DNA from: Berghia stephanieae | Taxonomy: Eukaryota; Mollusca; Gastropoda; Nudibranchia; Aeolidiidae | Assembly (NCBI GenBank): GCA_034508935.3 | Contig: CM067448.1 | Span: forward strand, 63,476,893 to 63,540,892 | Reading direction: 5' to 3' | Length of the DNA stretch: 64,000 nt | Shown: positions 22,846 through 33,128 of the stretch, one piece after another | Layout: each line of letters starts with the position of its first letter | How positions within the stretch are numbered: the first letter of the stretch is position 1 | Position numbers and translations under genes: made by a program | Notes under the pieces: generated by a model | Database searches by the model: none | Told to the model about the DNA's origin: nothing | What the model saw: only the letters and a program-made list of their open reading frames with translations

Positions 22846-23155
22846 CGATTCAGTAGTCTGATGTCACGCGCCCGGCAACGGCGGCCATCTTGGTTCTAAA
22901 CAAAGAAAATCATTACTTTTTATTCTTCATGCTGGCTAGAACTTTTCATTCCCTTTTCGCATGCCTTGTGATCAGAATGTGTAAAAGTCAAAACATGATC
23001 TACTATAATATGGGGTTTTTTCCTCTGGAAACGCTGTTGTGCTCGCCGGGAAATATTTCATACGGGCGTTCGCCATTGTTCCGATAGTTTAGAGCCAGTG
23101 TTACTAAGTTACCATGCGTCATTAGGAAGGAAGTGACGTTACGACTACTGAATCC
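22846..23155. mobile_element. MITE, GGATTCAATAGTC family, copy 3
   Basis: 310 bp, TA-flanked (22844-22845, 23156-23157). The paralogous site in block 2 (near 49138-49150) lacks it, reading GTTGCGTGGTAAATCTGGC, so the insertion postdates the duplication. Confidence 0.9.
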
Positions 23156-23357
23156 TATTAATCTGGCATATTTACACACATCATAATTTAGCTCCAGTCC
23201 CGCGACTGAGTGAGATAATTATTCAAAGTTCATTCTCGCGATTGTGTTAGCCTAATTCTTCAGTCATTCAACTGTCTCCACCGACAAACCTTATTAAGAA
23301 TTTTTTGTAAGAGAGTTGTCCAGTTTTTATTCCAAGTGCAAGTGTATACACATAAAA

Positions 23358-23393
23358 ATGAGTGATCAACAGGAAAAGGCATCCGGACCTCAT
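23358..23393 (+). CDS. Methyltransferase copy 1, exon 1
   Basis: Twelve codons, MSDQQEKASGPH, followed directly by GTAAGTACACG. The ATG sits in TAAAAATGAGT. The exon, its 200-bp upstream flank and the donor are conserved at 49325-49360 (one residue differs, K to N). The flank also matches, so the promoter was probably duplicated with it. No TATA box is evident at a sensible distance. Confidence 0.7.
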
Positions 23394-23511
23394 GTAAGTA
23401 CACGTAGATACCTGGTTGAATTCATGACAAACCTGCTCCGTGTGTAAACAATGGCAAGATGGCGTGGACGAGCTGGGAACCCGCCGTTCTAACTTTTTGA
23501 TTGTCTGCGCC

Positions 23512-24115
23512 GGGAGGCCTTCCGAAAAGTCCTACATCCCAAGTATTCTTTAAATTTGTATTTTCACCATTGATCTTTTGTCAGGGGTTTATTTATTCAA
23601 TTGTCATTATATAGAAGCATTTTAAAAACTCTAGAACAAACCTTGATAGATTTGTGAAAGTTTAAAGTTTCCTAATAATTTCACCATTGTTTTGATCCTC
23701 GGCCTCCATTTTGATTTGTGAAGTATTGAAAGGTAGGGCTACTACATCCCAAGTATTCTTGTTCTAGTAGCGTTTGGGAGGGGGGACACTTTTTTCTTTT
23801 TTTCTTTTTAAAGTCTCCCGCCTCCCAAACCCCTTACTAGAACAAGAATACTTGGGATGTAGTAGCTTATGGAAAGTCCCCCAAAGGTAGTGCAAAGCAA
23901 TCCGAGGGTTTGTTTTTTTTTCGATTAGGGTTAGCTCGAGATCGGAGGATTTTTTTTTTTCTATTAGGATGAGTCTTAGCAAAGGTGCTCGGGTGTTTGT
24001 TTTTCCTATTAAGGTTAGTTAAAGGTAGCCTACCAGGTTTTATTTTTTCTTGGGGTTAGTTGAGGGAATATTATTTGAGTTGTTTCCCTTTGTAGGAGCT
24101 TTCGGAAGGCTTCCC
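23512..24115. mobile_element. Short TIR element in intron 1 near exon 1
   Basis: Ends GGGAGGCCTTCCGAAA and TTTCGGAAGGCTTCCC form a 16-bp inverted repeat with one mismatch. AACTTTTTGATTGTCTGCGCC just outside the left end resembles AACTTTCAGATTGTCTCCGCC just outside the right end, so the flanks are also duplicated. Contains a 127-bp hairpin (23739-23865) and diverged TTTTTTTTCTATTAGG-like internal repeats (23920-24020). Absent from block 2. Superfamily unknown. Confidence 0.5.
23739..23865. repeat. Hairpin (inverted repeat, about 45-bp arms)
   Basis: CTACTACATCCCAAGTATTC...TTCTAGTAG at the left is mirrored by CTAGAACAAGAATACTTGGG...GTAGTAG at the right, with a T-rich loop. A third partial copy (CTACATCCCAAGTATTCTT) lies at 23529-23548. 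Confidence 0.85.
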
Positions 24116-24195
24116 TAACTTTCAGATTGTCTCCGCCATAAACGTAAAATGACAACAACAAAATTTGCGTTTTGGCCAGAAATGTTCCAAGATTA

Positions 24196-24400
24196 ACTCA
24201 CTCAATCCTAACACCGACTATATCTGTAGTTTACAAGAGTTTCTTTTACCCCATGCCTATTTATTACATTTTTATGAGACAAATTATAAGCGTAGTATCA
24301 AAGCAAATGTTTTTAGTTTTTACATGTTAATGGTAGTTGAATAAAACCATCTATGTACATGCTTATTTTTAATACATTTGTTCCAATTTTGAAAAGCAAG
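24196..24400. mobile_element. TTAA-flanked MITE, truncated copy
   Basis: Begins TTAACTCACTCAATCCTAAC and matches 1647-1850 (CCCCATGCCTATTTATTACA, TCTATGTACATGCT). The right end with its inverted repeat is missing. Confidence 0.75.
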
Positions 24401-24767
24401 AACAATTCAAAAAATAATTCTATGTGATGAAACCACGTACAGAAGGCATAGCAACATAAACATTTTCGGCAATTTAAAAACGTATGTTTATAAATATAAT
24501 TTAAGAAGTGTCACACTGTAACACAGCAGTAACGTGTCTAAAACCAGTCGCACATCTATTCGGTACCTTGTGGGATCAATTATCTTTATCGTTATTTATT
24601 TCGATAATTTTCAATGAAAATATTTTTAAGTAAGTCCTGAGCCACTTGGACAAATTAACTCCTTTAGAGCCTTGTAGCCAATGGTGCAGGAGTTATTCCG
24701 GTTTCAATAGCGTGAAGCGGACAATTAACGTAGTTGTTTGAAAACCTTTGAACAGTCTATCGCGGAT
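24401..24767. other. Intronic DNA without recognised features
   Basis: AT-rich, no ORF, no repeat recognised. Confidence 0.5.
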
Positions 24768-24935
24768 TACTATCCCAGCTTGAAAGGTACTCTTTTACAC
24801 CTGAATGGAGTGAGTGATTGGAGTAAATTTTCTTGCTCTAGAAAGTACAAATTGGCTTCGGTCGGAATCGAACACAGAACCTCTGAGTCCAGAGTACAAC
24901 GCGCTAACCATGGGCCATCTTGCCTCCTAAGCTTA
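24768..24935 (-). mobile_element. tRNA-derived SINE, family 2
   Basis: On the minus strand a tRNA-like head (GGCCCATGGTTAGCGCGTTG as A box region, TGTTCGATTCCGACC as B box) is followed by a body with ATTCAGGTGTAAAAGAGTACC. That body phrase is shared with SINE family 1 although the heads differ. Confidence 0.65.
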
Positions 24936-25072
24936 TAAATCCGGAACTTATCCATGTTGTTGTAGCGTTGAGCAGACAGATAACAGTTTAAAATTTAAAA
25001 AAATAAAATTTCCTTTTTCATCCCATAGGGGAAATTTTTCTCGAGGGTCTATTCCAAGGGAAGACTGGAATA

Positions 25073-25172
25073 ACCCAGGCGTCAGCCGCAGTGCAGCGCC
25101 GCAAATTGAGCTAGGGCGAGGTATAACCCAGGCGTTAGCCGCAGTGCAGCACCGCAAATTGAGCTAGGCGAG
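25073..25172. repeat. 50-bp direct duplication
   Basis: ATAACCCAGGCGTCAGCCGC...GAGCTAGGGCGAGG occurs twice back to back with two or three differences. Confidence 0.85.
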
Positions 25173-25270
25173 GTGACTTACTCAAGGCAACACAGCGCAT
25201 CAGCGGGTGATCGAACTGATGCCTTTCGGGTACGAAGCAAAGACCGTACCACCGAGTCATGCTGACTTTC
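25173..25270 (-). mobile_element. tRNA-like SINE head, family 3
   Basis: Minus strand: ATGACTCGGTGGTACGGTC (A box-like) and GCATCAGTTCGATCACCCGC (B box-like), then TTGAGTAAGTCACCTCGCC. It runs into the 50-bp duplication, which may be its body. Not a functional tRNA: no matching acceptor stem seen. Confidence 0.45.
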
Positions 25271-25534
25271 TATTATCCTCTTCAATGATGCTAGTCCGTC
25301 AAAGATTACTTTCATCAGCGAACTGGTACTCATTTGCACCTGGGTAAAATGAGGTGATTCCAAGAAAGTCATTTTAAGATAAGATCGGAGATCACCATAG
25401 AGTCTACGGAATTGACCCTTGAGCAATCTTTGGGTCATTAAAGGATGCACCCAATATTGTTTTCTCTTTCAATTTGTCTTTTTTTTTCCACGTAGTAAAG
25501 CACAGAAATATGCAACCTCTATTTCATCCATTAC

Positions 25535-25622
25535 TAGTAGTAGTAGTAGTAGTAGTAGTAGTAAGTAGTAGTAGTAGTAGTATAGTAGTAGTAGTAGTAT
25601 AGTAGTAGTAGTAGTAGTAAGT

Positions 25623-25705
<83 letters not shown>

Positions 25706-25708
25706 GTC

Positions 25709-25766
<58 letters not shown>

Positions 25767-25810
25767 TAGTAGTAGTGGTAGTAGTAGTGGTAGTAGTGGT
25801 AGTAGTAGTG

Positions 25811-25855
<45 letters not shown>

Positions 25856-25890
25856 TAGTAGTAGTAAGTAGTAGTAGTAGTAGTAGTAGC
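25535..25890. repeat. Compound (AGT)n/(GTC)n microsatellite
   Basis: AGT repeats (25535-25620), an uninterrupted GTC block of about 28 units (25622-25706), then AGT again with scattered TGG units and small phase slips to 25890. Confidence 0.97.
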
Positions 25891-26442
25891 AGCAATAATA
25901 TTACTCTTGCTATAAGAATATTTCATGATTATATAAATCTTATGTAAACAAATCCCATTGTACAGTGTAAAAAATCATTATCGTCATGTCGTATCTTATG
26001 TTGATTCATAAAATGTGAATTATTAGAGTTGTACCAAGGACTTTTTTTTTAAATTATTAATTTATAATTCAAACTATTAAATAACTAATCTATTAATTAG
26101 AAGATTTTACATTATTATTATCACCATTATAATTATAATAATTATTATTATTACTATTATTATCATTATTTGCCTTGCTTTATTATTGATTTTATTTACT
26201 TGATTTGTTGATGAAAATTATGAAAACTTTTGAATCTTGTAAAAAAAAAATAAAAATAATGCATTCGCGCAGGTGTGTCCTGGGACAGTCCTGTCCTAGT
26301 GCGGAACCCCTTTTGAATAGAAGTTTTCTCCAGTGGGACGGGACAAATTTGTCCTAATACTTCAGTATTAAAATATGTCCAGTAACTATAACAACAAAAA
26401 TGATCTCTTTCTCAATAAAATTAAAAAAAAATATATTTACCA
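25891..26442. other. Intronic AT-rich DNA
   Basis: Short ATT runs around 26110-26170; TGGGACAGTCCTGTCC-type short palindromes near 26277-26300. No ORF. Confidence 0.5.
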
Positions 26443-26512
26443 CAATGGGAATCGAACCCAGTACCTTCAAGGCTAAGAGTCTGACAGCTGCGCTACTCAG
26501 CCACCTGACTGT
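26443..26512 (-). mobile_element. tRNA-like sequence (SINE head or tRNA relic)
   Basis: Minus strand reads GGCTGAGTAGCGCAGCTGTC (A box-like), then ACTGGGTTCGATTCCCATTG (a good B box with a T-arm of four base pairs). The acceptor stem does not pair, so a working tRNA is unlikely. Confidence 0.5.
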
Positions 26513-26647
26513 TCATAACATTTCATAAGGTTTTTCTAGAACATTATTTTACCTTCAATTCAACTTCTATTTTCTGGTTTTAAATTTCGATTTTTATATT
26601 ATTGTTTTTAATTAACAAAGACGAACAGATGTCACAATATTACATTT

Positions 26648-26876
26648 TGATGACCGTCTCTAAACGGTATTATGTCGGGATGACTTGGGTGCAAAAAATT
26701 GAATTTATTGACAAAAACATGAAACCTTGGGGTTTGTTTCGATTTGTCATGTTACAGAATGTAGACAATTTCTCACAATGCAAAAGCTCAAAAATTGGTA
26801 TTTACTTTAAATTTAATTCTAAAGTCACATTTCGGCGTCCAATTCATTCCGACATAATACCGTTTTGAGACGTTTC
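26648..26876. mobile_element. MITE with GACATAATACCG-type inverted repeats, copy 3
   Basis: Left TGACCGTCTCTAAACGGTAT, right CGACATAATACCGTTTTGAG. The interior (GAAACCTTGGGGTTTGTTTC, CAAAAATTGGTATTTACT) is the reverse of copy 2. Confidence 0.75.
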
Positions 26877-26935
26877 GTGTCCAAAGCAGAACACAGCATC
26901 CCTGATGAATCACATGGAATGTCTATGCGTGACGG

Positions 26936-29150
26936 CGATGCATCAAAACGGCCCGATAAGATATACCGTGAAGGGAGTGCATAAAAACGATCTTATGATA
27001 CACCGTGAAGGGAGGTGCATAAAAACGATCTGATGATACACCGTGAAGGGAGGTGCATAAAAACGATCTGTTAAGATACACCGTGAAGGGAGGTGCATAA
27101 AAACGATCTGATGATACACTGTGAAGGGAGGTGCTAAAAACGATTGATGATACACCGTGAAGGGAGGTGCATAAAAACGATCTGTTAAGATACACCGTGA
27201 AGGGAGGTGCATAAAAACGATCTGTTAAGATACACCGTGAAGGGAGGTGCATAAAAACGATCTGATGATACACCGTGAAGGGAGGTGCATAAAAACGATC
27301 TGATAAGATACACCGTGAAGGGAGGTGCTTAAAAACGATCTGATAAGATACACCGTGAAGGGAGGTGCATAAAACGATCTGATGATACACCGTGAAGGGA
27401 GGTGCATAAAAACGATCAGATAAGATACACCGTGAAGGAGGTGCATAAAAACGATCTGTTAAGATACACCGTGAAGGGAGGTGCATAAAAACAATCTGAT
27501 AAGATACACCGTGAAGGGAGGTGCATAAAAACGATCTGATAAGATACACCGTGAAGGGAGGTGCATAAAAACGACCCGATAAGATGCACCGTGAAGGAGG
27601 TGCATAAAAACGATCTGTTAAGATACACCGTGAAGGGAGGTGCATAAAAACGATGTTAAGATACACCGTGAAGGGAGGTGCATAAAAACCATCTGTTAAG
27701 ATACACCGTGAAGGGAGGTGCATAAAAACGATCTGATGATACACCGTGAAGGGAGGTGCATAAAAACGATCTGATGATACATCGTGAAGGGAGGTGCATA
27801 AAAACGATCTGATAAGATACACCGTGAAGGGAGGTGCATAAAAACGATCTGATGATACAACGTGAAGGAGGTGCATAAAAACGGTCTGATAAGATACACC
27901 GTGAAGGGAGGTGCATAAAAACGATCTGTTAAGATACACCGTGAAGGGAGGTGCATAAAAACGACCCGATAAGATACACCGTGAAGGGAGGTGCATAAAA
28001 AGGATCTGTTAAGATACACCGTGTAGGGAGGTGCATAAAAGCGATCTGTTAAGATACAACGTGAAGGGAGGTGCATAAAAACGATCTGTTAAGATACACC
28101 GTGAAGGGATGTGCATAAAAACGATCTGTTAAGATACAACGTGAAGGGAAGTACATAAAAACGATCTGTTAAGATACACCGTGAAGGGAGGTGCATAAAA
28201 ACGATCTGTTAAGATACACCGTGAAGGGATGTGCATAAAAACGATCTGATGATACACCGTGAAGGGAGGTGCATAAAAACGATCTGATGATACACCGTGA
28301 AGGGAGGTGCATAAAAACGATCTGATAAGATACACCGTGAAGGGAGGTGCATAAAAACGATCTGATAAGATACACCGTGAAGGGAGGTGCATAAAAACGA
28401 CCCGATAAGATACACCGTGAAGGGAAGTGCATAAAAACGATCTGTTAAGATACACTGTAAAGGGAGGTGCATAAAAACGATCTGATAAGATACACCGTGA
28501 AGGGAGGTGCATAAAAACGATCTGATAAGATACACTGTAAAGGGAGGTGCATAAAAACGATCTGATGATACACCGTGAAGGGAGGTGCTTAAAAACGATC
28601 TGATAAGATACACCGTGAAGGGAGGTGCATAAAAACGATCTGTTAAGATACACCGTGAAGGGAGGTGCATAAAAACGATCTGATAAGATACACCGTGAAG
28701 GGAGGTGCATAAAAACGATCTGATAATACACCGCGAAGGGAGGTGCATAAAAACGATCCGATAAGATGCACCGTGAAGGGAGGTGCATAAAAACGATCTG
28801 TTAAGATACACCGTGAAGGGAGGTGCATAAAAACGATCTGATGATACACCGTGAAGGGAGGTGCATAAAAACGATATGTTAAGATACACCCTGAAGGGAG
28901 GTGCATAAAAACGATCTGTTAAGATACACCGTGAAGGGAGGTGCATAAAAACGATGTTAAGATACACCGTGAAGGGAGGTGCATAAAAACGATGTTCAGA
29001 TACACCGTGAAGGGAGGTGCATAAAAACGATGTTCAGATACGCCGTGAAGGGAGGTGCATAAAAACGATGTTCAGATACACCGTGAAGGGAGCTGCATAA
29101 AAACGACCCGATAAGATACACCGTGAAGGGAGGTGCATAAAAACGATCTG
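26936..29150. repeat. Satellite array, 38-40 bp unit, about 56 copies
   Basis: The unit core is ACACCGTGAAGGGAGGTGCA followed by TAAAAACGATCTG. Three linker forms alternate: GTTAAGAT and ATAAGAT (40 bp) and ATGAT (38 bp). A GTTCAGAT form is confined to the right end (28990-29075). The array sits in intron 1 of methyltransferase copy 1 and is absent from the copy 2 intron. Long open frames through it in several frames are by-products of the repeat. Confidence 0.97.
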
Positions 29151-29402
29151 TTTATGCAGTGACTGATTGCCACCTTGGCTTTTTAAAAAATATATAAATA
29201 GTAGTCAATAGCAGGAAATAGCATTCTGGAGTCTTCGCTTTCTTCTTCCCCTCCTCTCCCTCCTCCTCCTCCTTCTTCTCCTCCTCTTCGTCTTCTTGAC
29301 AGGTTTTTCGAATGATAAAGTTTAAGTCACAGTTATTTACTCCTTTACATTTTTTAATCCTGACATTCAATCAGCTAAAATGTTGGAATCCAGCAAGCAA
29401 TT
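29151..29402. other. Intron segment shared with block 2
   Basis: CAGTGACTGATTGCCACCTTG through TTTACTCCTTTA and CAGCAAGCAA matches 47615-47870 and 50462-50920. No coding sequence. Confidence 0.7.
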
Positions 29403-29684
29403 GGATTCAGTAGTTTGATGTCACGCCGCCCGGCAACGGCGGCCATCTTGGTTCTAAACAAAGAAAATCATTGCTTTTCATTCTTCAAGCTGGCTAGAAC
29501 TTTTCATATGTCCTGTGACCAGAATGTTCAAATTTATGTTTTTTTTTTTCCTTTAGATACGCTTTTATGCTCGGCGGAGAAATATTTCATACGGGCGTCC
29601 GCCATTGTTCCGATAGTTTAGAGCCAGTGTTGCTAAGTTACCATCCGTCATTAGAAAGGAAGTGACGTTACGACTATTGAATCG
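29403..29684. mobile_element. MITE, GGATTCAATAGTC family, copy 4
   Basis: 282 bp. Left GGATTCAGTAGTTTGATGTCA, right GTTACGACTATTGAATCG followed by TA. The paralogous sites near 47870 and 50920 lack it. Confidence 0.85.
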
Positions 29685-29956
29685 TATTGACAACAGTTGC
29701 ACGCTGCAACCTTTTAAATTGTTATGTGCATTTTCTTAATATTACACGGGGGAGATATTCCAAATACGGCCACCTAAAAAAAAAAAAAATATGACCCTAA
29801 TGGCTACGACCTAATTACCTTTCCATGTGCTCGAGGCATTATCATCTATTAATAGATTAGAATGGCTCGAGGCAATGCCCTCTATACACATGCCTACTCG
29901 CCGAGGTTGTGGCGTGGAAACTAGAAGGCCGATGAGTCCAGATGATAGCACTTTAA

Positions 29957-29997
<41 letters not shown>
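29957..29997. repeat. (CT)n microsatellite
   Basis: About 20 CT units with one interruption. Confidence 0.9.
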
Positions 29998-30000
<3 letters not shown>

Positions 30001-30121
30001 GCCTCTATGTGCTACAGAAAACATAAAAGGAACAAATGGAAGCTGAAATGACATATTAGAGTCAAATCGCCATTCATTAATATTCTTTTTTAAAACCAGT
30101 TAATTGCCGCATTCTTGAAAG

Positions 30122-30298
30122 ACACGTATTTATAAATTTGGCCAGAAAACTCGTCCTTCAAATATCGATCGATTTAAATGATCTTGCAAGGTCCCAGGTT
30201 TGAGAGTTGGTTTTTTTGGGGGGGCCACGATGAGAGTCATTTAAATCGATGGATATTTGAAGGACGAGTTTTCTGGCCAAACATTTAAATACTTGTGT
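30122..30298. mobile_element. Hairpin MITE
   Basis: Arms of about 62 bp (30122-30183 and 30234-30298), outer ends ACACGTATTTATAAATTTGG and its inverse, inner GTCCTTCAAATATCGAT. The loop holds a G/T-rich run. No other copy in the window. Confidence 0.75.
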
Positions 30299-30520
30299 TT
30301 CTAGAGAAGGAAGTGTATTGGTTAAAAGACAAACAGAAACAGAAAACCCAAGATTAACTTGTCGCCCCGCCCGTCCACCTACTCATATTTTGAAATGAAC
30401 CTTCTGTCTTTATACAAATCGACGGGTCTTTTGCGTCATGTAGCAACGGATGGCGATCTTGACGACGTGGGCAAACAGTTTGTTCTGAGACGAGTGGACA
30501 ACACAGTCAACCATTTTCAC
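30299..30520. other. Unassigned intronic DNA
   Basis: Nothing recognised. Confidence 0.4.
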
Positions 30521-32440
30521 CTTATAATAATAATACATGGCATTTATAACACGCATTTTCATCACTCAATGCGCGAAACAATAATACAGTGACATTATTA
30601 TACAAATGAAACATTAAACATACTACATCAAGATAATATCATTATACAACAATGTAATATTTAAACATAAAGTCATTAATACAAAATAGGTTCATAATAC
30701 ATCCACAAACTATGTCAAATACCGAAATGATATAATATAATGATATAATAACTTAAACTAAATTAACATTCATATTGGGGTCAAATTACAAAGGTGCTCT
30801 AATCAATATGTGCTTTAACAAAGAGATGGTGTTTTAACTTTGATTTAAATATTGATAAGGACTTCGCTTCTCTTATTCTTTTAGGAAGAAATTTCTAGAT
30901 GGAAGGTCCGACGTGGCTGAACGATCTGGCGCCGTAGAATTTATATTTATATTTATTTGAAACAATTAGTTTTGTATAATCTAGTGCAGAGCGTAGACTC
31001 CTCGGTGGCTTATACGTTTCTAAAAATTCAGTAATATACACTGGTGCTTGATCATTCAGGCACTTATAGCACAATGCTGCTAGTTTGAATTCGATTCTCA
31101 CTTTAACTGGTAACCAATGCAGCTCATACAAAAGTGGCAACGAGTAGGGTGTTCTCTTTTTTCTTAAAATCAATTTAACAGCCACATTCTGGATACTTTA
31201 CAGGCGTGATATTTTATCGTTGCTTACATTCGAGATTAACGAGTTACATTAATCTATTTTAGATAGTAAGAAAGATGTTATTAGTTTGTATCTTACTTCT
31301 CTTGTTAGGAAAGGTCTAACGGACGCAATTCTTTTAAACTTATTGTCAAACTTCTACATAGAGAATCAAACTGTGCCTGCATAGTCATATTTTGATCTAG
31401 CATTACCCCGAAGTTTTTCACACACGTTGAGAGGTTAATTGTGCACCCATTTATGTTTAGAGTAAACTTCAGAAAATCATCTTTCAAAACACTTTTTCTA
31501 CCACACACCATCATCTCTGTCTTTTCATTATTCAGCTTTAACTTGTTAATTACCATCCAGCATTTAACAGTCCTCAACACAGATAATCAATGATGGGATA
31601 TTACTAGGGATATCGCCAACATAGATCTGAGTGTCATCAGCATAGAAATGATAAATTGATTTCATTTGAAAGAGGTTGAGTATAAAGAGTAAAAATAACA
31701 GGACCAAGGATAGACCCCTGCGGAACGCCGTAATTTAGAGGAAATGTTTCTGATACTGCGCCATCGATCAGAACCGACCGCGATCTTGATGTTAGGTAGG
31801 ATTTAAGGTAGGATTTAAGCGCAGTGCCTCTTATTCCAAAAGTAATTTCCAATCGTTTAATAAGTATCTCATGATCAATGGTGTCAAATGCAGCCGAAAG
31901 GTCCAACATAGTCAATAAACAGACATGATTTTTGTCAATACTATTAAGAATATCAGTGCATACTTTAGAAGGGCAGTTTTAGTGTTGTGATGTGATTTTT
32001 AAGCAGATTGGGAATTTTCACTTAAATTATTTAGATGGATATGATACAAAAGTCTTTTTAACACAATGCGTTCAAGCACTTTGGATAGATATGGAAGGAT
32101 GGAGACAAATCTGTAATTTTTCAGTTCGTTTACATTTAGATCGGACGTCTTTAATGTTTAACAATGGCACGTTTAAACGAGTCGGGGACACTACTGGAGA
32201 CCAACGAATTAATTATAAGTTCAGTTATTGTTGGTAACAGTTCTTCAATTCAAGTCTTAAGAATACTAGCTGGGATGGGGTCTATTAAGTCACTATATTT
32301 TGATGGGCTATCTAAAATGTGGGACCTCACTTCATCCTCAGTGGCTGGATCAAAAACATCTAGTCCTTATACTGCCAATGCCTTTTATTTTCGCGTATTT
32401 GTCCACCTAATTGTCCCCCTTACACGTGTTGAAAGAACGT
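30521..32440 (-). mobile_element. L2/CR1-group LINE, 5'-truncated and decayed
   Basis: On the minus strand, from 32440 down: remnants of the RT fingers (ATEDEVRSHILDSPSK, IPASILKT), motif A MLDLSAAFDTIDHEIL (about 31910), motif B YGVPQGSILGPVIFTLYT (about 31715), motif C YADDTQIY in another frame (about 31645), then the C-terminal LHWLPVKVRIEFKLAALCYK and RSFSHVGPSIWKFLPKRI. It ends in an ATA-rich tail with CGCATTTTCATCACTCAATG (30521-30570). At least three frame changes and several stops. Lies in intron 1 of methyltransferase copy 1. Confidence 0.85.
31637..31915 (-). pseudogene. Reverse transcriptase palm fragment of the L2/CR1-group LINE
   Basis: A 92-codon open piece with motif A aspartate (SAAFDTIDH) and motif B (GVPQGSILGP) intact. 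It leaves the RT frame before motif C (YADDTQIY), which is encoded in the next frame. A LINE relic, no host function implied. Confidence 0.8.
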
Positions 32441-32612
32441 TTCACAAGCACGAGAAACTATCCACAATGGGCAAAAAAATATGTCGGCAATGCACAGCCG
32501 TCTGCCATAATTCCATATCTTTGGAGATTTTTTTCGATTCAGTGTAAATCACTTACACATTGATGTAATTTTTCGTCCGATTTCTTCTCCGGATAGGTCT
32601 CACAACAGCTCT

Positions 32613-32616
<4 letters not shown>

Positions 32617-32676
<60 letters not shown>
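32617..32676. repeat. (CT)n microsatellite
   Basis: About 29 CT units. Corresponds in position to 51895-51986 in block 2. Confidence 0.95.
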
Positions 32677-32677
<1 letters not shown>

Positions 32678-33128
32678 ACTGTGGCTCTCACTCATCGTCT
32701 CCTACTAGAAAGGGACGAAAAGCCTCCTTGTAAAAGCTGTAATTTCGACCTCACAGTCGAACGTATTGATTGAGTGTCCTGTGAGAACACGTGAGGCCTC
32801 CATACTATAATAACAAGGACTCGAAATCCCTGTTTTAGTCAATGTTAAAACATCTAAAAACAAGTATAGTTTGATACACATAAAGCAGCATTTACTTACA
32901 CAGGCTGACGAATTCTAATCAAAGCTGGACAATGGCGCTTAAATAACCTAATAATGTTCAAAGCGGGGTAAATCCTAAAAAAGACATACAAATATGAGAT
33001 ATCCTCAATGTATTATTTTGGGAAATTATCGTCCAATATTCTTTGCTCCTCACCAAAATAAAGTGTCATACTACATTAGATTAGAAAGAAATTTCAACTT
33101 TTATGGTCAACCTATGTTTATATTTATC
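32677..33128. other. Intron segment conserved between blocks
   Basis: CTCACTCATCGTCTCCTACT through TTATGGTCAACCTATGTTTA matches 51987-52438 with few changes. It is as well conserved as the exon but has no ORF. CATTTAGCACTT-type promoter elements are not evident. Confidence 0.7.

Noticed and set aside
26443-26512. Possible tRNA gene on the minus strand with good A and B boxes.
   Set aside because: The acceptor stem does not pair and similar tRNA-like heads in the window belong to SINEs; kept only as a tRNA-like relic.
26923-28967. Multiple overlapping frames of 70-357 codons repeating HLPSRCIL-type peptides.
   Set aside because: They are translations of the 38-40 bp satellite and jump frame with each 38-bp unit.
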